64,000 nt of DNA from Nocardioides panzhihuensis (lineage in GTDB: Bacteria > Actinomycetota > Actinomycetes > Propionibacteriales > Nocardioidaceae): the NCBI RefSeq assembly GCF_013408335.1, contig NZ_JACBZR010000001.1, positions 3,318,501 through 3,382,500 on the forward strand, in the 5' to 3' direction. Of the stretch, positions 8,124 to 16,914 are shown one piece after another (positions within the stretch are counted from its first letter, which is position 1; every line of letters begins with the position of its first letter). A program made the translations under genes and the position numbers. Under the pieces are notes generated by a model that was not told where the DNA came from, made no database searches, and saw only the letters and a list, made by a program, of their open reading frames with translations.

Positions 8124-9367
8124 GACTTCTCCCCATGGATCGGCAGGTGGGCTGAGACCGCGGTGCCCTCCCCGAGCGTGCTCTCGACGTCTAGGCCACC
8201 CCCGAGCTCCCGGAGGCGCGCCCGCATGAAGCGTAGGCCGTAGCTGGACGATCCGGCACCGGCGTCCCGCTCCCAGGCGGCGACGTCGAAGCCGGCTCCA
8301 TCGTCGCTGATGTCCAGGCGCACGGAGTCGTGGTCGTCGGTCAGCGTGACGACGGCCCGGGTCGCACCAGCGTGGAGACGTACGTTGGCGAGCGCTGACT
8401 GCGCGGTGCGGAGCAGCGCGACCTCGACCTCGGTCCGCAGCAGCGGGAGCGTGTCGTCGACATGGAGCTCGACGAGCAGGCCGGCCTCCTCGTGCGCGCG
8501 GTCGAGCATGCGCCGAAGCGCCGAGGCGAGGGCGGCGTCCTCGAGCTCGGCCGGCGCCAGGGCCTCGACGATCCGACGTACGTCCGCGAGGCTGTCGCCC
8601 GCCAGTGCCTCGACCTGCACGAAGGTTCGCGACGACTCCGGGTCCGTGGTGCGGTTGCCTCCGGCGTGGGTGAGGAGCCGGATCGAGGAGAGCGCCTGCG
8701 CGATGGTGTCGTGGATGTCTCGCGAGATCCGGGTGCGCTCGGCGATCGCTCCGGAGTGCCGCTGGGCGAGCAGGAGCTCGTCCTGCAGCTCGGCCATCTC
8801 CTGCTGGGCGCTCCGCAGCGACGTCACCAGCCGTTCTCGCTCGGCGGCGTCGCGGAGGAGCTGCAGGTATCCGCGGGAGATGCCGAACGCGAAGATGCCG
8901 CCGATGAACGGTCCGAAGACGTCCGCGTAGCTGGTGGTGCCACGGTGCAGGATCGGGGCGACGAGCACCACCACGAGGATCACCGCCGAGAAGACCAGGC
9001 CCCAGCGCAGCGGCAGGAGGTGCCCGGCGAGCAGCCACAGCAGGAACGCGAGCCAGACGAACTCGTCCGAGACGGCCACGGCGGCGACCCAGATCACCGT
9101 GAAGCCGAGCAGCCACCACACCGGGAGATGCCGCGAGCTCGTCCTGGCCGGCAAGACCGTGCCGGCGGTGTGCCAGGCGAGGATCGCCAGCCCCGAGACG
9201 ATCGCGGCAGGAAGCGCCGCTCCGTCACCGATCGCTCTGCTGACCCCGATCGTCGTCAGTACGACGGCGATGACGTGCTGCCCGATCTCCATCGCCCGCA
9301 CCGTCGAGGCGGCAGGGGTCGGATGCGAAGCGCCGGGCCGTCCCAGTGGCACGTGTACGACACTCAT
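8120..9367 (-). CDS. Sensor histidine kinase of the MMPL operon
   Basis: A 415-residue NarL-family kinase with roughly six N-terminal transmembrane helices, a coiled-coil linker (residues about 180-215), the H-box SRDIHDTIAQALSSI, the N-box QSALANVRLHAGA and the ATP-lid segment YGLRFMRARLRELGG. The ATG at 9367 overlaps the transporter stop as ATGA and has GGAGGAG upstream, so I prefer it over an upstream in-frame start at 9409. Coupling to an MMPL-type exporter recalls systems that sense membrane-active compounds and induce their own pump; that link is inference. Confidence 0.9.
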   Translation of the reverse strand: MSVVHVPLGRPGASHPTPAASTVRAMEIGQHVIAVVLTTIGVSRAIGDGAALPAAIVSGLAILAWHTAGTVLPARTSSRHLPVWWLLGFTVIWVAAVAVSDEFVWLAFLLWLLAGHLLPLRWGLVFSAVILVVVLVAPILHRGTTSYADVFGPFIGGIFAFGISRGYLQLLRDAAERERLVTSLRSAQQEMAELQDELLLAQRHSGAIAERTRISRDIHDTIAQALSSIRLLTHAGGNRTTDPESSRTFVQVEALAGDSLADVRRIVEALAPAELEDAALASALRRMLDRAHEEAGLLVELHVDDTLPLLRTEVEVALLRTAQSALANVRLHAGATRAVVTLTDDHDSVRLDISDDGAGFDVAAWERDAGAGSSSYGLRFMRARLRELGGGLDVESTLGEGTAVSAHLPIHGEKS

Positions 9368-11442
9368 GTGCTCGATTCTCCTCCGGCCGGCTGCAGTCGT
9401 CCCGGCCACCAGATGCGGTCGCCCACCAGGACGAAGATCGCCGGCACGATCACCGTACGCACCACGAGCGTGTCCACGAGCACGCCCACACCGACTATCA
9501 GGCCGAGCTGACCGAGAGTGACCAGCGGCAGCACACCGAGGGCGGCGAAGACCCCGGCCAGGACGATTCCGGCGCTGGTGATCACGCCGCCGGTGTGAGC
9601 GACTGCCTCGACCACACCTGCCCTGGTGCCGAGCCGCGCCGCCTCCGCGCGTGCCCGGTGGACGAGGAAGATCGTGTAGTCGATCCCGAGCGCGACCAGG
9701 AACAGGAACGCCAGGATCGGCACCTGCAGGTCGAGCGCCTGCTGGTCGAACAGGACGCGGCTCAGCCAGGCCCCCGCGCCGATCGCGGCGACCGCGCTGG
9801 CGAGGTTCACCAGGAGCAGCAGGCCTGGCGCGACCAGCGAGCGCAGAAGGACGAGAAGCACGAGGAAGCTCACCGCGAGCACCAGCGGTGCGATCAGCAG
9901 CAGGTCGCGCTCGCTCCCCGCGGCGGCGTCCAGCTCGGTCGCGACCGCACCGCCGACGAGAGCGTCCGCGCCCGCGATCGGGTGGACCGCCTCACGCAGG
10001 TCGGTGATCTGGTCGAGACTCCGCTCGGTGCCGGGCGAGTAGTCGCTGGTCACCATGATCTTCGTCGAGGAGCCGTCGTCGGTGACTCCGGCCGGCTGGG
10101 CACGCACCACGCCCGCCACGTCACCCACGACCGTGGCCACCTCCGCGGCGGCCGTGCTGTCCGCGACGATGTAGACCGGCTGGGCCTCGCCCGGCGGGAA
10201 GTGCGCCGAGAGCGTGTCGAGACCGACAGCCGACTCGGACTGCACCCGGAACTTCTCGAGCTGGTCGAGCCCTACCGACGTACCGGAGAGGCCGGCTGCC
10301 ATCACAGCGAGCAGAGCCAGTCCACCCAGCAGGCTCCGCGCGGGACGCTTCACGACCCATGATGCGACCCCGCGCCAGACCCGGCCCTGGTCACGTGACT
10401 CGCCCGGGCGAGGGACGAACGGCCAGAACAGTCCCCGCCCACATACCGCCAGGGCCGGCGGCAGCACGAACAGCACCGCGACGAGGGCGATCAGCAGACC
10501 GATCGCCGCGGGAACCCCCAGTCCGCGGGTCATCGGGATCGTGGCCAGGACCAGCGTCAGCAGGGCCAGCACCACCGTCAGGTTGGAAGCGAGGATCGCG
10601 AGAGCCGTTCTCCGCCACGCCGTGCTCAGCGCCAGTCGGTCATCCTCGGTCCGCTGCAGCTCCTCCCGGTATCGCGAGATCAGGAGAAGCGCGTAGTTGG
10701 TCCCCGCACCGAACACGAGGACGCTGACGATGCCGGCGTCGAAGCCGAAGTCCCACTGCGCCCCCGCCGCCGCGGTGACCCGCCCGGCGAGCGCGTCGGC
10801 GACGGCGACCACGATCAGCGGGATCAGCCACAGCACCGGCGAGCGGTAGGTGATGATCAGCAGCAACGCCACGATCAGGACCGTCACCAGCAGCAGGGTG
10901 ACGTCGGCGCCCTCGAACGCGGCGGCCATGTCGGCTCCGAACGCCGGCCCACCCGTCACCTGCAGGGTGAGCCCGTCCGGAGCCGACGCCGCGATGTCGG
11001 TACGCAGCCTCTTGATCGCCCCCGCCGTCTCGGCGTCGTCGGCGCCGACCGTGATCGGAGCAGCCAGGACCGCCGCTCTCCCGTCCTCGCTGACCATCGG
11101 CGCGGTGGCACCGGTCCCGCCGATCACGGGGACGAGCTCGACAAGACCTTCGAGGTCGCCCTCGGAGAGCTCACCACCGTCTGCTCGCGAAGCCACGACG
11201 AGCACCGATTGACGATCCGCGTCCGGGAACTCCTCCAGGAGGCCGCTCACCTGCGTCGACTCCGAGCCCACCGGCGCCTGCCCGGACTGGTTCTGCGCCT
11301 CGACGCCACCGAGGAGCCCGAAGAGCGAGCCCATCACCATCACCGCGAGACCGAGCGCCAGCCACGCTCCACGCCGCGAGGTCAACCTGTCTGCGAGATG
11401 CGGGCGAGCAGTCGAGCGCGCACGGACCAGAAAATCTGTCAT
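9364..11442 (-). CDS. MMPL family RND-type transporter
   Basis: A 692-residue exporter with the two-fold architecture of actinobacterial MMPL/YdfJ/ActII-3 proteins. Each half starts with one helix and a large periplasmic-type domain (about residues 50-170 and 390-500) and continues with five helices. LIITYRSPVLWLIPL, ISRYREEL and the second-half GIDYTIFLVHRAR are typical family segments. These pumps move lipids, polyketides or drugs using the proton gradient. It heads an operon with its own kinase and response regulator, which implies inducible expression. The substrate is not predictable from sequence. Confidence 0.92.
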   Translation of the reverse strand: MTDFLVRARSTARPHLADRLTSRRGAWLALGLAVMVMGSLFGLLGGVEAQNQSGQAPVGSESTQVSGLLEEFPDADRQSVLVVASRADGGELSEGDLEGLVELVPVIGGTGATAPMVSEDGRAAVLAAPITVGADDAETAGAIKRLRTDIAASAPDGLTLQVTGGPAFGADMAAAFEGADVTLLLVTVLIVALLLIITYRSPVLWLIPLIVVAVADALAGRVTAAAGAQWDFGFDAGIVSVLVFGAGTNYALLLISRYREELQRTEDDRLALSTAWRRTALAILASNLTVVLALLTLVLATIPMTRGLGVPAAIGLLIALVAVLFVLPPALAVCGRGLFWPFVPRPGESRDQGRVWRGVASWVVKRPARSLLGGLALLAVMAAGLSGTSVGLDQLEKFRVQSESAVGLDTLSAHFPPGEAQPVYIVADSTAAAEVATVVGDVAGVVRAQPAGVTDDGSSTKIMVTSDYSPGTERSLDQITDLREAVHPIAGADALVGGAVATELDAAAGSERDLLLIAPLVLAVSFLVLLVLLRSLVAPGLLLLVNLASAVAAIGAGAWLSRVLFDQQALDLQVPILAFLFLVALGIDYTIFLVHRARAEAARLGTRAGVVEAVAHTGGVITSAGIVLAGVFAALGVLPLVTLGQLGLIVGVGVLVDTLVVRTVIVPAIFVLVGDRIWWPGRLQPAGGESST

Positions 11443-11526
11443 GCCCGCAACTCCACCAGTCGCGGCGACTCAGATCATCGCGAGCAAGGCTGAATCAGGT
11501 ATCAACCAAATGGCTGATGCCGCTGG

Positions 11527-12354
11527 TCACCCCTTCGGCCCGATCACGACGCGGCTGACGACCGGCAGGTGGTCGGAGGCGACGGGATCGGTCAGGACGA
11601 CCTCGGCGGTGACCGGGCGCACGCGATCGGTGACGTAGAGGTTGTCGATGCGGCCGCGCGGAGCCTCGGCGGGGTAGGTGTGACCGTCCCCGTGCCCGGC
11701 GACCTCCCACGCGTCGTCGAACGCCGTGGTCAGCGTGGCGATCTCGGGAGCGTCCGGGTAGGCGTTGAAGTCGCCGACCACGACCGCCGGGTCCTTGTCG
11801 ACGAGGTCGACGATCTCGGCGGTCTGACGACTCCGGATGGCCTGCGAGCTGTGCTCGAGGTGGGTCGAGTAGAAGTCGAGCCGCTGGCCGCGTACGTCGA
11901 TGGTCGCGTGGAGAAGGCCGCGCTGCTCCTTGCCGTCTGCGTTGTGGAGACGGGTGTTCTCGCTCGCCACGATCGGGTAGCGCGAGAGCACGGCGGTCCC
12001 GTACTGGCTGCGTTCGGTCTGACCGGCAGGCGGCGGGGAGTCGAGGTTCGCACCGTACGCCGAGTGCCAACCCAACAGCTCCGCAAGCGCCGCCGGCTGG
12101 TCGACCCAGCCGCTGCGTGCGGAGTAGTGCCGGTCGACCTCCTGCAGCCCGACCACGTCGGCCCCGCTGGCCTCGATGACGTCCGCGATCCGCTGGAGGT
12201 CGAGCACGCCGTCGGTGCCCTGGGCGTGGTGGATGTTGAACGTCATCACGTCGACGACCCGTGCCCCCTCCCCGCCGTCGGCCGAGGCCGGCGCAGGGGC
12301 CGCCAGAAACAGGGAGATCAGAAGCAGCAGTGCGGACAACAGGCGTTTCAACAT
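11527..12354 (-). CDS. Secreted endonuclease/exonuclease/phosphatase-fold hydrolase
   Basis: A 275-residue exported protein: lysine-arginine start, hydrophobic core and an ASA cleavage site around residue 25, then an EEP domain. Catalytic motifs visible in order are MTFNIHH (Asn), GLQEVDRHY (metal-binding Glu), GDFNAYPD (Asp and Asn) and SDHLPV (final Asp-His). The fold covers DNases, sphingomyelinases and phosphoinositide phosphatases, so the substrate stays open; secretion argues for an extracellular nucleic acid or phospholipid. I chose the ATG at 12354, because an in-frame GTG at 12366 overlaps the ribosome site GGAGAG. Confidence 0.85.
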   Translation of the reverse strand: MLKRLLSALLLLISLFLAAPAPASADGGEGARVVDVMTFNIHHAQGTDGVLDLQRIADVIEASGADVVGLQEVDRHYSARSGWVDQPAALAELLGWHSAYGANLDSPPPAGQTERSQYGTAVLSRYPIVASENTRLHNADGKEQRGLLHATIDVRGQRLDFYSTHLEHSSQAIRSRQTAEIVDLVDKDPAVVVGDFNAYPDAPEIATLTTAFDDAWEVAGHGDGHTYPAEAPRGRIDNLYVTDRVRPVTAEVVLTDPVASDHLPVVSRVVIGPKG

Positions 12355-12457
12355 GGGGTCACTCACTCTCCGATAGAGGCCGAAGCCCGCACGCTACGGC
12401 TGTGACCAGTCACCCCGACAGCGCCGAGACGAACGGAGCGGGAACACCGGGCCATCC

Positions 12458-12871
12458 TCATCGCAGCAGCAGGAACAGAACGACCAGGATCAGCACGGCA
12501 ACGACGACAAGCACTCCGATTGCCATGGACCGGTGACGAGCCGGCTTCGGACCACGGGCGGCGCCGATGCCGAGGGTCCCGTAGACGGCGCGCTGCGACT
12601 CGGCATTCGCGCGACGGTAGTCCTCGATGCTTCCCTCGACCAGGTCCCACCCGGTCGCGGGACCACAACGCTGACACTCGGGCAACGCGGCACCAGCCTC
12701 GAAGCGAGCCGACACCTCGCCAGACGAGGCGAACACGGCGTCCGATCCGCGCAGGCCCGTGACCCCGCCGGTCAGCGTCTCCAACAGGCCGCCGGGCGCG
12801 CAGTACCCACATGCGTACAGGCCGGTCTGCGGCGCCGGCGTTCCCGGCTCCAGATTGCGGTGCTGGCTCAT
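12458..12871 (-). CDS. Small zinc-ribbon-like, C-terminally membrane-anchored protein
   Basis: A 137-residue protein with GAGAGGAG before its ATG. The N-terminal part has two CxxC pairs (YACGYC and PECQRC) that could bind zinc, and begins LEPGTPAPQTGLYACG. This is weakly like the short YjzC-type module (PGxxxPxxGxY ... FxAGxxxPxC), although the similarity is tentative. The last 20 residues are a hydrophobic helix ending in LLLR, so the protein is probably tail-anchored with the ribbon in the cytoplasm. Function unknown. It is transcribed divergently from the MFS-SRPBCC-ArsR operon across about 280 bases. Confidence 0.65.
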   Translation of the reverse strand: MSQHRNLEPGTPAPQTGLYACGYCAPGGLLETLTGGVTGLRGSDAVFASSGEVSARFEAGAALPECQRCGPATGWDLVEGSIEDYRRANAESQRAVYGTLGIGAARGPKPARHRSMAIGVLVVVAVLILVVLFLLLR

Positions 12872-13075
12872 GCACGTGCTCCTCTCGGGCTCGGCAGCGC
12901 TGTCACCTGCGCCGAGTCGCGTCGTCAGTGTTCCGCGGCCATGGAGCAGCGCACGGGTGAGCACAGCCAGGCTAGCGATACAGAACAGGGTGCGGATGGC
13001 GTTCCCGATGACCCAGGGGTCCTCGAACTCCGCACGGATCTCCGCGAAGTGCGCCGAGCCACAGCACCAAACTGA

Positions 13076-13138
13076 TGCAACCAAGCGGTTGCACTATACC
13101 CAAAGACGTGGCAGAGTTGATGCAACCACGGAGTTGCA
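13076..13138. promoter_or_regulatory. Pair of palindromic operators flanking a -10 box, MFS-SRPBCC-ArsR operon
   Basis: Two near-identical 18-bp inverted repeats, TGCAACCAAGCGGTTGCA (13076-13093) and TGCAACCACGGAGTTGCA (13121-13138), lie 45 bases apart centre to centre, about four helical turns. A TATACC -10-like hexamer (13095-13100) sits between them. They lie directly upstream of the operon whose last gene encodes an ArsR-type repressor, so they are the natural candidates for its binding sites (inference). Confidence 0.72.
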
Positions 13139-13155
13139 TATCTTTGGAGGAACCG

Positions 13156-14385
13156 ATGCTCGGACAGAGTCGTTCAGCAGCCGGTCGATCACGAGTGACG
13201 ATCGCCCTCGGCGCGTTGTTCGCAGGAACGCTGGTGATGGGGTGCGCCGAGATGCTCGTGATGGGCATGCTCGACCTGATGGCCGCGGACCTATCCGTTC
13301 CGGTCTCAGCCGTGGGCGTGCTGGTGTCGGCGAATGCACTCGGGATCGCTGTCGGCGGACCGCTGCTGACGTTCCTGACCACCCGACTCGACCGGCGGCC
13401 GGTGCTGCTGGCCGCGCTCGTGGTGTTCATCGGGCTCAACCTGCTGCCCGCGCTCGGCGCCGGTCTGGAGGCCTTCATCGCCGCTCGGGTCGTGATCGGC
13501 GGCGTGGAAGGGCTGTTCATCGCAGCTGCCATCACCACGGCGACCTCGATCGTGCCACCTGAACGAGCCGGCCGGGCGATGGCGGTCGTGATCTCCGGGT
13601 TCGCCGTCTCCGGCGCGGTGGGGATGCCACTGGGCCGCCTCCTCGGCGAAGCCGTCGGCTGGCGCGCGTCTTTCCTCGCCGTCGTCCTGGCGGGGACCGC
13701 CGTGCTCCTGATCTCGTGGCTGGTACTGCCCCGAGTGGCGGCCGAGGGCGACGTCGGGATGCTCGGCCAGCTACGGCTCGCGTTCGCCCCGCGCGTGCTT
13801 GCGGTGCTCGCGGTCGGCGTGCTGCTGTTCGCGGGCGTCTCAGCGGCGCTGACCTATCTCGTCCCGTTCCTGGACGGCGTCGCCGGCGTCTCGGGGCCGT
13901 GGATCGGGTTATGCCTGATGGGCTACGGCATCGCCGCCGCAGCTGGATCGTTCGCCGGTGGCGGGTTCGCCGACACCGGCGCCGCGCGCGCCCTGACCAT
14001 CGGCACCATCGGCGTATCGGCCTCGCTCGTCGCGATGATCCTCTGGGGATCGAACCCCGTCGTCGCCGTCCTCGCGGTGCTCGGCCTCGGCATGTGCGCC
14101 GCAGGCATCACCACCCCGTGGCAGCACCGCGTCGAACACCTCGCCGGCCCCGGCGCGATCCTCGCGGCCTCGCTGCCCGCCTCCGCCGGGAACCTCGGCG
14201 ATGCCATCGGCGCCTTCGCCGGAGGACACGCGATCGACACCGGCAGCGTCCAAACAGCGATCCTCACCGCTGCGGTCCTCGCCACCATCGCCATCGCCGC
14301 CGCGATCGCCAGCCGCTCCCTGCGGCCCGCACCCATACCCACGACCGAACCGGCGCTGACGCCGAAACCTGCCGCCGTCCATTGA
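13156..14385 (+). CDS. MFS efflux transporter (DHA1/AraJ-like)
   Basis: A 409-residue, 12-helix drug:proton antiporter-type MFS protein. Typical segments are MGMLDLMAADLSVPVSAVGVL in helix 2, TTRLDRRPVL (the loop 2-3 motif) and GALVSANALG-like glycine-rich helices. The ATG at 13156 has GGAGG five bases upstream; an open frame from 13075 exists only because it reads through the operator repeats. It is the first gene of an operon with an SRPBCC-fold protein and an ArsR regulator. I infer efflux of a toxic organic compound that the ArsR protein may sense. Confidence 0.88.
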   Translation: MLGQSRSAAGRSRVTIALGALFAGTLVMGCAEMLVMGMLDLMAADLSVPVSAVGVLVSANALGIAVGGPLLTFLTTRLDRRPVLLAALVVFIGLNLLPALGAGLEAFIAARVVIGGVEGLFIAAAITTATSIVPPERAGRAMAVVISGFAVSGAVGMPLGRLLGEAVGWRASFLAVVLAGTAVLLISWLVLPRVAAEGDVGMLGQLRLAFAPRVLAVLAVGVLLFAGVSAALTYLVPFLDGVAGVSGPWIGLCLMGYGIAAAAGSFAGGGFADTGAARALTIGTIGVSASLVAMILWGSNPVVAVLAVLGLGMCAAGITTPWQHRVEHLAGPGAILAASLPASAGNLGDAIGAFAGGHAIDTGSVQTAILTAAVLATIAIAAAIASRSLRPAPIPTTEPALTPKPAAVH

Positions 14386-14420
14386 CCATCGACAACATCA
14401 ACATCGAGAAGAGGAAACTC

Positions 14421-14894
14421 ATGGAGAACACACAGAACCCGCAGGCCGTGATCGACGCCGACACCTTCAGCGTACGCCGCACGATCCACATCAACGCACC
14501 CCGGGAGAAGGTCTGGCGCACCGTCACCGAGCCCGAGCTGATCTCGCAGTGGTTCGGTCAGATCACCCTCACCGGGACCGGCGCGGGCGCCCTCGGCACG
14601 ATCGGCTGGCCAGGTGAGCGCCGGGTGCCGATCCGGGTCGACACCTTCAACCCTCCGTCGGAGGTGTCCTACCGCTGGTGCAACGAGGAAGGCCCGCTGC
14701 CGGAGACGGTGGACGAGCAGCGTTCGACGGTCTTCAGCTTCACCCTCGAGGCCACCCCTGGCGGCACTCGGCTCACCGTCATCGAGACGGGCTTCGAGCA
14801 CACCAGCGACCCGGCAGGGCTCATGGCAGACCACCGGGGCGGCTGGGACGCCGAGCTCGACAAGCTCGTCGCGCTGGTCGAGCACAGCTCATGA
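14421..14894 (+). CDS. SRPBCC (AHSA1-like) domain protein
   Basis: A 157-residue single-domain protein of the START/Bet v1-like superfamily. It has the family pattern: RRTIHINAPREKVWRTVTEP at the N terminus, the ISQWFG segment after the first helix, and GGTRLTVIETGFEH followed by a long C-terminal helix. Such proteins bind hydrophobic ligands in a deep pocket and very often sit beside ArsR regulators, sometimes as partner or ligand-handling proteins. The ribosome site GAGGA is five bases from the ATG. The next gene overlaps by four bases. Confidence 0.88.
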   Translation: MENTQNPQAVIDADTFSVRRTIHINAPREKVWRTVTEPELISQWFGQITLTGTGAGALGTIGWPGERRVPIRVDTFNPPSEVSYRWCNEEGPLPETVDEQRSTVFSFTLEATPGGTRLTVIETGFEHTSDPAGLMADHRGGWDAELDKLVALVEHSS

Positions 14895-15223
14895 GCACCG
14901 GCCATCTCGTCGACCAGGCCATGGTCGGCATGTGCAGTGCACTCGGCGACGAGACCCGATGGAGCATCCTCACCGTCCTCGGCGAGGGCGACGCCTCGGC
15001 GTCGGCCCTCGCTCGGCGGCTGCCCGTCACCCGTCAAGCCATCGCCAAGCACCTCAACGTCCTGCACGAGGCCGGCCTCGTGGAGACCGTCCAAGCCGGG
15101 CGCGAGGTGCAGTACCGGGTCATCGGCACGCAGCTCAGCGCCACGGCTCGCCGTCTCGACGCGATCGGCAGCGAATGGGACCGTCGTCTCGCCGCCATCA
15201 AGCAGATCGCCGAAGACCTCTGA
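14891..15223 (+). CDS. ArsR family helix-turn-helix regulator
   Basis: A 110-residue winged-helix repressor. The ALGDETRWSILTVL start, the helix-turn-helix SALARRLPVTRQAIAKHLNV and the wing LVETVQAGREVQYRV are those of the ArsR group. No metal-binding cysteines are present, so it belongs to the non-metal branch that usually accompanies SRPBCC proteins. It overlaps the SRPBCC gene as ATGA and probably represses its own operon through the paired TGCAAC palindromes upstream of the MFS gene (inference). Confidence 0.9.
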   Translation: MSTGHLVDQAMVGMCSALGDETRWSILTVLGEGDASASALARRLPVTRQAIAKHLNVLHEAGLVETVQAGREVQYRVIGTQLSATARRLDAIGSEWDRRLAAIKQIAEDL

Positions 15224-15325
15224 CGCGGCTCGTGTCACGGCATGCGCCGATACGCGATCTTGCGTAGGTGAAGACCCGCCTGGCGGCGTACGTGCATCGG
15301 AGAGAACCCGATCAGACTCGGGCAC

Positions 15326-16897
15326 ATGTCTATTCGCATCCTGTCACTGTTCGCCGCCATCGCTCTTGCCGGGGCGACTCTCCTCGCCCCACCGTCGGTT
15401 GCTTCGGCCCCGCACGATCCTGGTGTCGTCCGAGTCGATACCGGCTGGGTGCGGGGCCAGGTCGCCGAGGACCATGTCGCATTCACCTCCATCCCGTACG
15501 CCGCGCCGCCAGTGGACGAGCGGCGCTGGCGGGCACCGTCACCGCCTGACCGCTGGTCCGGCGTGCGCAAGGCAACGTCCCCGAGCCCGCTGTGTCCGCA
15601 GCCAGGCGACGGGGAGGTCATCGGGACCGAGGACTGCCTCTATCTCGACGTCACCGTGCCCCGCGGCAGCCGACCCGGCACCCGCCTGCCGGTCGTGGTG
15701 TGGCTGTACGGCGGTGGGTTCACCAACGGCGGGACTCGGGCGTACGGTGCCGCTCGGCTGGCCACGGAGGGCCAGGTGATCGTGGTCGCCCCGAACTATC
15801 GGCTAGGAGCGCTGGGGTTCCTCTCATCCCCAGCGCTCGACTCGACCGGAGGAAACTACGGTCTGTCGGATCAGCAAGCGGCGCTGCGGTGGGTGCAGCG
15901 AAACGCCTCCCGCTTCGGCGGCGACCCGCACAACGTCACGCTGGCCGGGCAGTCCGCGGGTGCTCGTGCGGTGTGTGCCCAGCTGGCTTCGCCACGGGCG
16001 CGGCAGCTGTTCGATCGGGCGATCTTGCAGAGCGGAGCCTGCGACACCGAGCTGCCCGGCCGGACGCAGGCCGAGCGATGGGCGGCACAGGCGACCTCCG
16101 ATCTCGGTTGCGCCTCGGCTGCCGACGTCGCCGGTTGCCTCCGCGGACTTCCTGCGGCGGAGCTGGTCGGCGCTTTGCGCGGGGTCGGGTTCGAGAAGGT
16201 GACCGCCCGGGTCAAGGATCGTCCCTGGGGCCCGGTGGCCGGCACCAGTGTGCTGCCGCGGCAGCCGGGCGATGCCGTCCTCGAGGGCACCGCCGCGAGC
16301 GTGCCCCTGCTGATCGGCGGCACCCGCGACGAGATGCGCTCCTTCGTCGCTGGTTACACGCCCGATCTCACCGAAGACGGCTACGAGGCGGCGTTGACCG
16401 ATGCGTTCGGTGATCGCGCGGACGAGGTTCTCGCCGAGTATCCGGTCTCTGGCTACGCCAGCCCGCCGCTGGCGTTGGCGACCGTTCTCGGCGACTGGGG
16501 TGGTTCGATCGGCACCTGCCCGGCGCTGCGTACCGCCGATGGCGCGTCCGCCCATCAGCCGGTGTACGCCTACGAGTTCACAGAGGCGACCGACACCCCC
16601 TACAACGGGGTGCCGTTGGGGAGCTTCCACGGTCTCGACCTGCCCTACCTGTGGGACCTGAGCCTGGACCAGAACCCCTACCCTGACCTCACCCGTGAAC
16701 AGGAGCAGCTGTCGGCAACGATGATCGACTACTGGGCGGCGTTCGCCCGCACCGGCGATCCCAACGGGCCGGGACGACCGCACTGGCCCGAGTACGCGCC
16801 AGGCAGCACCGTGGTCGAGCTCTCCACCACCGGCATCGCCCCGACACCCTCCGCCGGCGATCACCACTGCGACTTCTGGGCGGGCTTGCCACGCTGA
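15326..16897 (+). CDS. Secreted type-B carboxylesterase
   Basis: A 523-residue alpha/beta hydrolase of the carboxylesterase/lipase type-B family with a Sec signal peptide (cleavage after VASA, residue about 28). Family landmarks are EDCLYLDV, the oxyanion-hole YGGGFTNG, the nucleophile elbow GQSAGA and, near the C terminus, GSFHGLDLPYLWD with the catalytic His. It should cleave carboxylic esters outside the cell; the natural substrate is unknown. It is separated from the ArsR gene by 100 bases and followed by an MFS gene 17 bases after its stop, possibly in one transcript. Confidence 0.9.
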   Translation: MSIRILSLFAAIALAGATLLAPPSVASAPHDPGVVRVDTGWVRGQVAEDHVAFTSIPYAAPPVDERRWRAPSPPDRWSGVRKATSPSPLCPQPGDGEVIGTEDCLYLDVTVPRGSRPGTRLPVVVWLYGGGFTNGGTRAYGAARLATEGQVIVVAPNYRLGALGFLSSPALDSTGGNYGLSDQQAALRWVQRNASRFGGDPHNVTLAGQSAGARAVCAQLASPRARQLFDRAILQSGACDTELPGRTQAERWAAQATSDLGCASAADVAGCLRGLPAAELVGALRGVGFEKVTARVKDRPWGPVAGTSVLPRQPGDAVLEGTAASVPLLIGGTRDEMRSFVAGYTPDLTEDGYEAALTDAFGDRADEVLAEYPVSGYASPPLALATVLGDWGGSIGTCPALRTADGASAHQPVYAYEFTEATDTPYNGVPLGSFHGLDLPYLWDLSLDQNPYPDLTREQEQLSATMIDYWAAFARTGDPNGPGRPHWPEYAPGSTVVELSTTGIAPTPSAGDHHCDFWAGLPR

Positions 16898-16914
16898 GAT
16901 AGGGACCACCTCTC

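Noticed and set aside
13075..13155. N-terminal extension of the MFS gene from ATG 13075
   Set aside because: It would read through both operator palindromes and the -10 box; ATG 13156 has GGAGG directly upstream.
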